Shown: in pieces, positions 1-6,121 of the stretch
Layout of the letters: the number at the start of each line of letters is the position of its first letter
Numbering within the stretch: position 1 is the first letter of the stretch
From: Ignavibacteria bacterium
GTDB lineage: Bacteria; Bacteroidota; Ignavibacteria; Ignavibacteriales; Melioribacteraceae
Direction of reading: 5' to 3'
DNA length: 7,634 nt
NCBI GenBank assembly: GCA_011049495.1
Contig: DSBF01000459.1
Span: forward strand, 1 to 7,634
Notes under the pieces: generated by a model
Databases searched by the model: none
Told to the model about the DNA's origin: nothing
What the model saw: only the letters and a program-made list of their open reading frames with translations
Translations under genes and position numbers: made by a program

Positions 1-2
1 AT

Positions 3-1022
3 TATTTATATCTTCTTTATTTGATACCGGTTTTGATTTTAATATTCTGGTTAACACAAAGAAAGAATAGAAAAATTTTAGAAGAATTTGCATCTGCAAA
101 GATGCGTTCTATTCTTATGCCTTATTACAGCCGCGTAAAAACATTTGTTAAATTTGGTATTCTTTCATTCAGTATTGTTCTATTGATATTCACATTAGCA
201 AATCCGCAAGTCGGTTCAAAAATTGAAGAAGTTAAACAAGCCGGGATAGATGTTTATATATTGCTTGATGTTTCTAACAGTATGCTGGCTGAAGACATTA
301 AACCAAATCGACTGCAAAAAGCAAAGTATGAAATTTCTAAATTAATTAACCGTTTACGTGGGGACAGAATCGGCTTAATTGTTTTTGCAGGACAAGCGTT
401 TGTTCAATTTCCTCTTACAACAGACTATTCGGCAGCGGATCTGTTTTTAAGTGCTGTCGATAATTCAACTGTACCGCAACAGGGAACCGCAATTTCCCAC
501 GCAATTGAATTAGCTTTACAGTCTTTCAAACATGATGAAGAAACAAAAAAAGCAATTATTATTATCACAGACGGCGAAGATCACGAAGGTAACTTAAAAG
601 AATCGGTTGAAAATGCTGTTAAGCAAGGTGTCGTAATTTACACAATTGGTATGGGCTCGCCAACCGGATCTCCGATCCCGGTTTATAATTCTGCCGGTAT
701 GCAAATTGATTTTAAAAAAGATAACCAAGGTAATGTCGTTCTCACAAAACTTGATGAAGCAACACTACAGGAAATCGCACAACTAGGTAACGGGACATAT
801 TACAGAAGTACAACTACAAGCGATGAGCTGAATTCGATTTATAACGATCTTTCGAAACTTGAGGCGACAGAATTTGGTACAACACGTATTACTGATTATG
901 AAGACAGATATTATTATTTTTTAATTCCCGCTTTGATTCTTTTACTTGCAGAACTGTTTATCTCTAATAAAAAATCTCAACTGTTTAGAAAATTAGATGA
1001 AAAAGCAGCGGAGAAATTATAA
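3..1022 (+). CDS. batB: BatB-like VWA-domain inner-membrane protein (5'-truncated by the window edge)
   Basis: This is a von Willebrand factor A protein of the Bat/aerotolerance operon, anchored in the cytoplasmic membrane. The frame is open to the window edge and reads YLYLLYLIPVLILIFW, the usual hydrophobic start of BatA/BatB minus a few residues. The first available start-like codon (TTG at 21) is therefore internal. Counting from that TTG as residue 1, a first membrane segment covers about 1-11 and a second 46-60. The VWA domain spans about 76-275. Its metal-binding MIDAS motif is intact: DVSNS at 83-87, a threonine in QQGTAISHA near 156, and TDGED at 183-187. A C-terminal membrane segment lies at 297-314. 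BatA and BatB are paralogues; BatB is chosen because the gene directly precedes the TPR gene batC. The TAA stop lies 3 bases before batC. The family is implicated in oxygen tolerance and envelope stress in Bacteroides, but its mechanism is not settled. Confidence 0.9.
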   Translation, partial: YLYLLYLIPVLILIFWLTQRKNRKILEEFASAKMRSILMPYYSRVKTFVKFGILSFSIVLLIFTLANPQVGSKIEEVKQAGIDVYILLDVSNSMLAEDIKPNRLQKAKYEISKLINRLRGDRIGLIVFAGQAFVQFPLTTDYSAADLFLSAVDNSTVPQQGTAISHAIELALQSFKHDEETKKAIIIITDGEDHEGNLKESVENAVKQGVVIYTIGMGSPTGSPIPVYNSAGMQIDFKKDNQGNVVLTKLDEATLQEIAQLGNGTYYRSTTTSDELNSIYNDLSKLEATEFGTTRITDYEDRYYYFLIPALILLLAELFISNKKSQLFRKLDEKAAEKL

Positions 1023-1025
1023 AAC

Positions 1026-1766
1026 ATGAAAAAAGATTTTTTACTAATACTAATAATTGCATTAAGTGGAACTATTTACGCTCAAAGTGTACGTTCACTT
1101 AACAACAGCGGTGTTGATAAATATGAAGAAAATATTTTCCCCGATGCGGAAGTGAACTTTAAAAAAGCTATTGAAGAAAATTCCGAAACATTTTCTGCAC
1201 ATTATAATTTAGGTTCTGCACTTTACAAACAAGAACGATATGATGAAGCAATAAAAAGTTATCAGAATGCATTATCGCTCGCGGAAAGTGAAGATCAAAA
1301 ATCTCAAATATTTTACAATAGGGGAAATGCTTTTCTAAAAAGCCAAAAGCTGCAAGAGAGTATTGAATCATACAAAGAAGCGTTAAAAATAAATCCTGAT
1401 GATCTTCAAGCAAAGTATAATTTGTCATACGCTTTGGAATTATTAAAGAATCAACAAGATCAGCAGCAGAATCAAGATCAAAATCAACAAGACCAGAATC
1501 AAGATCAAAACCAGGATCAACAGCAGCAGGATCAAAATCAGGATAATAATCAAGATCAAGACAATAATAATCAACAGCAAGATCAACAAAATCAGCAAGA
1601 GCAAGAGCCGCAAAATCAACAACAACAGCAGCAGCCAAAGAAAGATCAAATATCTAAAGAAGAAGCCGAACGAATTTTGCAGGCATTAAAGAACAACGAA
1701 GCCGATCTTCAAAAAGAGTTGAGAAAACAAAAGGGAAAACCGGTTAAGACCGCCAAAGATTGGTAA
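1026..1766 (+). CDS. batC: BatC-like exported TPR protein with Q/N/D-rich tract
   Basis: This 246-residue protein belongs to the Bat complex. Residues 1-20 form a signal peptide (MKKDFLLILIIALSGTIYAQ), so it should act in the periplasm. Tetratricopeptide repeats fill about 24-140, with typical signatures AHYNLGSALYKQERYDEAI and a second copy around FYNRGNAFL...ESYKEALKINP. Residues 142-204 are almost only Gln, Asn and Asp. The C-terminal segment ISKEEAERILQAL, ending in KDW, is the conserved tail seen in BatC proteins. The TPRs probably bind other Bat proteins. The start ATG follows the batB stop by 3 bases, with only a weak GGAG upstream, so translational coupling within the operon is likely. 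Antisense frames across the Q-rich part are composition artefacts. Confidence 0.9.
   Translation: MKKDFLLILIIALSGTIYAQSVRSLNNSGVDKYEENIFPDAEVNFKKAIEENSETFSAHYNLGSALYKQERYDEAIKSYQNALSLAESEDQKSQIFYNRGNAFLKSQKLQESIESYKEALKINPDDLQAKYNLSYALELLKNQQDQQQNQDQNQQDQNQDQNQDQQQQDQNQDNNQDQDNNNQQQDQQNQQEQEPQNQQQQQQPKKDQISKEEAERILQALKNNEADLQKELRKQKGKPVKTAKDW
1449..1637 (+). repeat. Low-complexity CAA/CAG/GAT/AAT codon tract inside batC
   Basis: The 63 codons encoding residues 142-204 of BatC give, by my count, 36 Gln, 13 Asn, 10 Asp, 2 Glu and 2 Pro. The codons are degenerate variants of short units such as NQDQ and QQQD, not a perfect tandem repeat. Length changes by whole codons through slippage are conceivable. 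A Q-rich linker here is common in BatC relatives, so it is probably a flexible spacer between the TPR domain and the conserved C-terminal helix. Confidence 0.85.
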
Positions 1767-1771
1767 TCAAA

Positions 1772-3592
1772 ATGAAAAAGTTTTTTGTAAACATATTATT
1801 GATCTTATTAGTTGTTTCTGTTTCCTTTGCACAGAAATTTGAAGCAACGGCAGATAAAACTACTGTCGGTGAAAACGAACGATTTCAAGTTTATTTTACA
1901 TTTGAGGGACAAAGCTCAAACGTAAGCGGTTTTAAAGCACCTTCCTTTGACGGATTTCGAGTTATAAGCGGTCCGAATCAATCGACTAATATGCAGATTA
2001 TAAACGGTCAAGTTTCAAGTTCAATTACTTTTTCGTTTATACTTATTCCAACTCAAGTCGGACAATTCACGATCGGTAAAGCTTCGATAAATTTTTCGGG
2101 CAATCAATATGAAACAAATCCGTTGTCTATAAAAGTTGTGCAAGGAAATGTAACTCCCCAGCAGCAATCGCAGGATGGAGAAATTTCTCTCGAAGAGCTG
2201 CGGAAAAGTGTTTTCATAATAGCAACTGCAGATAAGAGAAATGTGTATCAGGGTGAACAAGTTACGGTTACTTATAAACTGTATTCAAAGTTGCAGATTG
2301 CTTCAATTCAAATTGCTAAACTTCCTACATATACCGGTTTCTGGCAGGAAGAAATTCCTACTAGTAATACTATCAATTGGGAAATTGAAATGTATAACGG
2401 TGAAAGGTTTAGAACAGCCGTTATTAAAAAAGTAGCATTGTTTCCGTCTAAAGCAGGCGAATTAAATGTTACTCCTTTTGAATTAGACGTTCCTATAGTT
2501 GTAAAAAAAAGAAGAACATCGAATACTTTTTTTGATGATTTCTTCAACGATTCGTTTTTCGGAAGAACTGAAACTATTGACTATACAGCTAAATCAAATA
2601 CAATAAAAATTAATTCCGAACCATTACCTCAAACAAATATTCCCTTGTCGTTTAATGGGGCTGTTGGCGATTACAATTTAACTTCAGAAATTAGTCAAAC
2701 ATATTTGAAAGCTAACGAGTCAATATCGCTAAAGTTTACCGTTAGCGGTACCGGAAATATACAATTACTTGACCTTCCGAAGTTACAACTTCCTGCGGGA
2801 TTTGAAGTCTATGAACCGAAATCAAATTTGACGATAAATAGAAGTAATAAAATTTCCGGTACAAAAACTTTCGAATATTTAGTGATTCCTCGAGTTCAAG
2901 GAAAGAAAAAAATTCCGGCAATGGAGTTTTCATTTTTCAACCCGGTTAGAAGACAATATGTAACACTTTTTTCGCCGGAATATGAAATCGAAGTTGAAAA
3001 AGGAGACGGTGCTATTGTGTCAACCGGAGGGTTTTCTAAAGAGGATATAAGATTACTTAACGAAGATATAAGATTTATTAAAGTCTCCGATTTTAAGTTT
3101 AAAAGCAGAAACGGAAACCAATTAATTCCAACCTGGTTTTGGATTGGATTAATTTTACCGGCATTGTTTTTATCGGTGCTTCTGGGAGTTCATAAAAGAA
3201 ATCAAAAACTTTCAACTAACACGCAATTACTTAAATACCGTAAAGCAGAAAAGCTTGCAAAGAAAAAATTAAAGACTGCGCAAAAATTAATTTCAGGCAG
3301 TGAGAGCTTAAAATTTTATTCCGAAATTTCGCAAGCAATGACGGGTTATCTCCAAGATAAACTTGATATTCAAAAATCGGATTTTACTTTAGATAAAACG
3401 ATTATAAAATTACAGGAAAGCAATATTTCAGAAGACTTACAGCAAAAAGTAAAAGATATTTATGAAAGATGCGAGTTTGCGAGATTCTCACCTGCATCTC
3501 AAAATTTAACTGCAGAACAAAGCATGTATGATGAAGCACTAAATACAATTGTTAAAATTGAACATCAACTCAATTCAAAAAAGACAAAATGA
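1772..3592 (+). CDS. batD: BatD-like exported membrane-anchored protein
   Basis: This 606-residue protein matches the BatD (oxygen-tolerance) family in layout and position. I chose the ATG at 1772 because it gives a clean signal peptide (MKKFFVNILLILLVVSVSFAQ). The TTG at 1760 would overlap the batC end and add only four residues. After cleavage the protein starts with the family-typical strand KFEATADKTTVGENERFQV. The rest of about 21-410 looks like several beta-sandwich modules, including a YQGEQVTVTYKLYS strand near 159-172 and FEYLVIPRVQGKKKIPAMEF near 367-386. An Asp/Phe-rich insert sits at about 250-263. One membrane helix lies at about 452-474, followed by a Lys-rich helical cytoplasmic tail (485-606). 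A topology with a large periplasmic part and a cytoplasmic tail is inferred. batC ends 5 bases before it; no Shine-Dalgarno is visible. Its TGA stop overlaps the batE start. Confidence 0.9.
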   Translation: MKKFFVNILLILLVVSVSFAQKFEATADKTTVGENERFQVYFTFEGQSSNVSGFKAPSFDGFRVISGPNQSTNMQIINGQVSSSITFSFILIPTQVGQFTIGKASINFSGNQYETNPLSIKVVQGNVTPQQQSQDGEISLEELRKSVFIIATADKRNVYQGEQVTVTYKLYSKLQIASIQIAKLPTYTGFWQEEIPTSNTINWEIEMYNGERFRTAVIKKVALFPSKAGELNVTPFELDVPIVVKKRRTSNTFFDDFFNDSFFGRTETIDYTAKSNTIKINSEPLPQTNIPLSFNGAVGDYNLTSEISQTYLKANESISLKFTVSGTGNIQLLDLPKLQLPAGFEVYEPKSNLTINRSNKISGTKTFEYLVIPRVQGKKKIPAMEFSFFNPVRRQYVTLFSPEYEIEVEKGDGAIVSTGGFSKEDIRLLNEDIRFIKVSDFKFKSRNGNQLIPTWFWIGLILPALFLSVLLGVHKRNQKLSTNTQLLKYRKAEKLAKKKLKTAQKLISGSESLKFYSEISQAMTGYLQDKLDIQKSDFTLDKTIIKLQESNISEDLQQKVKDIYERCEFARFSPASQNLTAEQSMYDEALNTIVKIEHQLNSKKTK

Positions 3593-4350
3593 TGAAGAAG
3601 CTTGGATTGTTAATTCTGTTTACAGTTTTCTTTAACGTAACAATAATTTCTCAACCTATTGAACAGTTGATGCAAGAGGGGAACCAATTTTATATAAATG
3701 AACAATGGCAGGATGCTGTTGAAAGTTATAATAAAATTTTAGGTCAAGGTTACGAAAGCGCGGCTCTTTACCATAACTTGGGTAATTCATATTTCAAGTT
3801 AGGGAATCTTGGCGAAGCAATTTTGAATTACGAACGTGCATTAAAATTAGAACCCCGTGATGAAGATATCAGGTTTAATTTACGACTTGCAAACGCCAGA
3901 ACAATAGATAATATTAAAGAAGTCCCGCAAATATTTATTATTGATTGGTGGAATAATTTTGTATCCGTTTTCACAGTTTCCGGGTGGGCGTTTATTTTTC
4001 TATTAGTTTATTTGCTAATGTTAGCCTTTATCGGAATTTATTTCCTTTCACAAAATATAAATCTGCAGCGGTTTAGTATTTACGGCGGAATTGCAAGTCT
4101 CATTATACTGTTTATTACTTTGTTAATTTTTATTTCTGCTTACGATAGAGAAGCTTCTACGGATTACGGGATCATACTCGTTAATTCTGTCAATGTAAAA
4201 GCTTCCCCGACACCAGAAAGCAGTGACTCATTTATCATTCACGAAGGATTGAAGTTTGAAATCCAAGATCAACTTGATGATTGGGTTAGAATAAAATTAG
4301 CCGACGGAAAAGTCGGTTGGCTACCTTCTAATAGTTTTGGAAGGATATAA
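3589..4350 (+). CDS. batE: BatE-like TPR and SH3-domain membrane protein
   Basis: This 253-residue protein closes the Bat operon. Residues 1-22 form a signal peptide or N-terminal membrane segment. TPRs cover about 24-105, with the signatures ALYHNLGNSYFKLGNLGEAI and YERALKLEPRDEDIRFNL. Two membrane helices follow at about 132-153 and 164-184. Residues 197-250 form a bacterial SH3-like module (VNVKASPTPESS...DDWVRIKLADGKVGWLP), which typically binds peptide or cell-wall ligands. This TPR-TM-TM-SH3 order is the normal BatE architecture. Translation can start at ATG 3589 or the adjacent ATG 3592. The first overlaps the batD stop as ATGA, indicating translational coupling. I see no separate promoter. 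The TPR modules here and in BatC probably hold the complex together. Confidence 0.9.
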   Translation: MMKKLGLLILFTVFFNVTIISQPIEQLMQEGNQFYINEQWQDAVESYNKILGQGYESAALYHNLGNSYFKLGNLGEAILNYERALKLEPRDEDIRFNLRLANARTIDNIKEVPQIFIIDWWNNFVSVFTVSGWAFIFLLVYLLMLAFIGIYFLSQNINLQRFSIYGGIASLIILFITLLIFISAYDREASTDYGIILVNSVNVKASPTPESSDSFIIHEGLKFEIQDQLDDWVRIKLADGKVGWLPSNSFGRI

Positions 4351-4358
4351 AATACAAA

Positions 4359-4396
4359 AAGAGGTTCCATTCGTTAACTAACAAATGAGACCTCTT
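4359..4396 (-). terminator. Probable intrinsic terminator of the leftward transcript (may act in both directions)
   Basis: AAGAGGT at 4359-4365 pairs with ACCTCTT at 4390-4396. The stem continues with a T-G wobble, one mismatch (4367/4388) and four more pairs (4368-4371 with 4384-4387), closing a 12-base loop. Read on the - strand, the stem is followed directly by TTTTTGTATT, the expected poly-U tail. On the + strand it begins 8 bases after the batE stop but is followed by TTGGCATT rather than a T-run, so rightward termination is less sure. It lies between convergent transcription units. Confidence 0.65.
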
Positions 4397-4411
4397 GGCA
4401 TTAAGTCTTGC

Positions 4412-4428
4412 GTATCACATCTTGATAC
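4412..4428. repeat. Short inverted repeat (GTATCA / TGATAC)
   Basis: GTATCA at 4412-4417 pairs perfectly with TGATAC at 4423-4428 around a 5-base loop. It lies in the convergent gap between batE and the leftward cassette. No T-run follows on either strand. It could help 3'-end processing or stability of the converging transcripts, or be chance. Confidence 0.35.
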
Positions 4429-4446
4429 TCAAATCTATTTACTATT

Positions 4447-4460
4447 ACGACATTTGTCGT
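4447..4460. repeat. Short inverted repeat at the end of the leftward gene (ACGACA / TGTCGT)
   Basis: ACGACATTTGTCGT is a perfect palindrome overlapping the last base of the leftward stop codon (TAA, read from 4462 to 4460). As RNA it would form a 5-bp hairpin with a 4-base loop. With the two neighbouring hairpins it gives three stem-loops in about 110 bases. Function is not demonstrated; a 3'-end structure is the modest guess. Confidence 0.35.
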
Positions 4461-5275
4461 TATTTGACAAGTAACATCTTCTTCGAAGCAAAATAATCGT
4501 TAACTTTTATTGTGTAGATATACATGCCGCTCGGTAAGTCGTTACTTCCGAACTGAGCTTGGTATCTTCCGCTTTCTTTTTCTTCATTTACTAACGTTGC
4601 TACTTTTTTGCCTATGGCATCAAATACTTTTATTTCTACAAAACCCGCTTTTGGTAATTGATATTCTATTACGGTTGAAGGGTTAAACGGATTGGGAAAA
4701 TTTGATAAAGAATACTCTTTCGGAATAACATGCTCAACTAAGGTTGTATCACTAATTTTTTGAAGTGGGGGTCCGCCGTATATTGCAATAAAATCCGGAT
4801 TCGAATAAGTCCCTTCTGTTGAATAATATGCTCTTACATCGTAGAAAAGTAAATACTCGTCATAGGTTCTTGACTTGGTATATCTATTATCTGTGAAAGT
4901 TGTAGTTCCTCTAGATCTTGTACCAATTAACTGCACGGACCCGGTAACCCCGTTGACTTTTACTTGACGGTAAATTTTATATTGTGTAATAGCTGGATTA
5001 GGATGTTCCTCCCAATCAAGTACAATTGGTTCACCAACAGCTCCTATATCGTGTAAATTTCTATAACTATTTTCTGGTCTGCCGGTAAAGTAAGCTGTGT
5101 AGGTAGTGTGATTCCCAGGTGTAAAGTTTTTTGTAGATGATGTACTTCCGTCATTCCAATGATCGAAACTGTATGCGATACTATTAACAACCTGATTAAC
5201 AGCTGTTCCAGTAATTGTATTTCCCTGAACTACCGGAAAGCTTGGGGTGGGTGCAGAGTATTCTATGTTATTTAC
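4460..5275 (-). pseudogene. C-terminal fragment: beta-repeat, fibronectin-III-like and T9SS type A sorting domains
   Basis: The frame runs from just after the TAA at 5276 to the stop at 4460. It encodes VNNIEYSAPTPSF and a HWNDGSTSSTKNFTP block typical of InlB-type beta repeats. A fibronectin-III-like stretch follows (EPIVLDWEEHPNPAITQYKI onward), then the sorting domain. The first start-like codon is a GTG at 4936 inside the fibronectin domain, with no ribosome site, so independent expression is unlikely. An annotation tool may still call a 158-codon protein from 4936. Without the signal peptide, the sorting domain could not work. Confidence 0.7.
4463..4714 (-). other. T9SS type A C-terminal sorting domain
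   Basis: Codons 451-534 of the continuous frame encode the ~80-residue Por-type secretion signal. It starts YSLSNFPNPFNPSTVIEYQL, continues with VEIKVFDAIGKKVATLVNEE and LPSGMYIYTIKVND, and ends in SKKMLLVK. This is an essentially textbook type A domain, recognised by the type IX machinery in the outer membrane and normally removed there. It also shows that the organism belongs to a T9SS-bearing phylum. Its intactness downstream of two stops suggests the gene was functional until recently. Confidence 0.92.
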
Positions 5276-5533
5276 TTAAATTTTTCCACCGCTAAAGTTG
5301 TTCTGAAATGTGATATTGAATTGTTTTTTGAAAACTGCATCATATGAATGGCTATATAAGTAATCGGCAATTGTAAAATTGTAAGTTTTTGAATAAGAAA
5401 TATCGACTAATTCATCTAAAATCCAGTTATAAAATCTTCTTACATAGTTATTGTACAGCGTTCCATCAAAAACAGCATCAACCCCCATATAACTTTCCCA
5501 GTTAAGTAAGTCTGCTGTTTTTGGTGAATTATA
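5276..5533 (-). pseudogene. Middle fragment of the interrupted T9SS-cargo gene
   Basis: These codons (178-262 of the continuous frame plus the second TAA) encode YNSPKTADLLNWESYMGVDA and onward to FQNNFSGGKI. They have no strong start: an ATG at 5488 lies behind a weak GGGAAAG only. The N-terminal part continues the first beta-rich repeat and the final FQNNFSGGKI begins the second, so both repeats straddle the stops. The fragment makes no sense as a separate protein, which supports one original gene. Confidence 0.65.
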
Positions 5534-6064
5534 TTACCCGCTGTACCCGCCCCCGTAAATTCCAACTTTTCCTACATATTTGTTTCCCTCTACATCATTC
5601 CGAACCACTATACTCCATAGTTTTTTCTTTGTAAAATAAACATCTGGATTTCCGCCTCTTTCAGTTATTAAATAACTTAGAGTAAGATTCGATCTTTCAT
5701 CTCCTCCATAATTAGGTCTATCTGCTAGTTTAATTCCGTCATTTGTTCTGGAATTTATACTGATTACATAAGCCACGTGCATTACTCCTCCACCCCAGCC
5801 GACGATATCCCCGACTTGGATGTCATATATATCAAAGCCGGCATAATCAAAATAAGTAGTTGGAACAGTGTTTAATGTTAGCGAATTTATTGGGCATCTC
5901 GAATCATCCCAACTTCTACCAAATGCTCTTCCTACTGCATAACCCCAGCAAGCACCTTCGCTTGAACTGCCGTGCATTACACCACGGCATGGTGGAATAT
6001 GTTGTGAATAAACTGAACTAACGCTAACTGAAAACAAGGCTATCAAAAAAAAATACTTTTTCAT
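5534..6064 (-). CDS. N-terminal fragment: exported CHAP-like cysteine peptidase/amidase domain
   Basis: This 176-codon fragment is the only piece of the interrupted gene with a good start. Its ATG is preceded by AAGGAGG five bases upstream. Residues 1-20 are a signal peptide (MKKYFFLIALFSVSVSSVYS). The candidate catalytic cysteine is C39 in EGACWGYAVGRAFG. The candidate histidine is H96 in VGDIVGWGGGVMHVAYVIS, which matches the GD-x(n)-GHVAYV block of CHAP and NlpC/P60 enzymes. D115 or a nearby polar residue could complete the site. C26 and C57 could form a disulfide. CHAP enzymes usually cleave peptidoglycan or related peptides; the substrate here is unknown. The catalytic domain looks complete before the TAA, so a truncated secreted enzyme without outer-membrane sorting is possible. 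A papain-like fold was considered because of ACWGYA, but the C-to-H spacing fits CHAP better. Confidence 0.6.
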   Translation of the reverse strand: MKKYFFLIALFSVSVSSVYSQHIPPCRGVMHGSSSEGACWGYAVGRAFGRSWDDSRCPINSLTLNTVPTTYFDYAGFDIYDIQVGDIVGWGGGVMHVAYVISINSRTNDGIKLADRPNYGGDERSNLTLSYLITERGGNPDVYFTKKKLWSIVVRNDVEGNKYVGKVGIYGGGYSG

Positions 6065-6069
6065 TTTTC

Positions 6070-6076
6070 CCTCCTT
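6070..6076 (-). promoter_or_regulatory. Strong Shine-Dalgarno for the CHAP-like gene
   Basis: The - strand reads AAGGAGG, five bases before the ATG at 6064. This is a full-length anti-Shine-Dalgarno match and fixes the start. The bat genes have nothing comparable. Confidence 0.8.
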
Positions 6077-6085
6077 CCTGCTTTG

Positions 6086-6102
6086 AAAACTAAATTAGTT
6101 TT
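6086..6102. repeat. AT-rich inverted repeat between the two leftward genes
   Basis: AAAACTA at 6086-6092 pairs with TAGTTTT at 6096-6102 around a 3-base loop, in the 57-base gap between the lipoprotein and CHAP-like genes. It could form a weak hairpin just upstream of the ribosome site. With a single G-C pair in the stem it is unlikely to terminate transcription, so I still treat the two genes as one transcript. Confidence 0.3.
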
Positions 6103-6121
6103 TTGTTTTGCTTTATGATTT

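Larger units (their letters stand above)
4460..6064 (-). pseudogene. Secreted CHAP-like peptidase/amidase with T9SS sorting domain, broken by two in-frame TAA codons
   Basis: The - strand from ATG at 6064 to TAA at 4460 is one reading frame of 535 codons with no frameshift, interrupted only by TAA at codon 177 (5534-5536) and codon 263 (5276-5278). The conceptual product is coherent end to end. It has a signal peptide (1-20), a CHAP/NlpC-P60-like domain (about 22-150), two beta-rich repeats (about 152-252 and 253-327), a fibronectin-III-like domain (about 345-431) and a T9SS type A sorting domain (about 451-534). Such proteins are exported by Sec, cross the outer membrane by T9SS and end on the surface or outside the cell. 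The middle and end fragments have no convincing start or ribosome site. The simplest reading is recent nonsense inactivation; base-call error or stop readthrough are alternatives. Neighbouring genes use TAA as a real stop, which argues against a changed code. Confidence 0.75.

Noticed and set aside
21..23. TTG at 21 as the start of the VWA protein
   Set aside because: The frame is open upstream to the window edge with a BatB-like hydrophobic N-terminus (YLYLLY), so the gene begins outside the window.
1168..1649. Two long - strand frames across batC, including a Leu/Ile-only protein
   Set aside because: They are antisense shadows of the Q/N/D codon tract and have no ribosome site or credible protein composition.
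1760..1771. TTG at 1760 as the start of batD
   Set aside because: It overlaps the end of batC and adds four residues before a perfect signal peptide starting at ATG 1772.
2021..2933. Several short frames within batD on both strands
   Set aside because: All lie inside a well-supported long gene and lack start signals or recognisable domains.
3046..3075. Direct repeat GATATAAGATT within batD
   Set aside because: It encodes two related DIR(L/F) tetrapeptide contexts in coding sequence; too short to suggest an element.
5159..5347. 62-codon + strand frame opposite the interrupted gene
   Set aside because: It is antisense to a coherent domain-bearing frame, with no ribosome site and no recognisable protein.
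4460..6064. Alternative genetic code reading TAA as an amino acid
   Set aside because: batB, batC, batE and the lipoprotein gene all end sensibly at TAA with the correct family C-termini, so TAA is a normal stop here.
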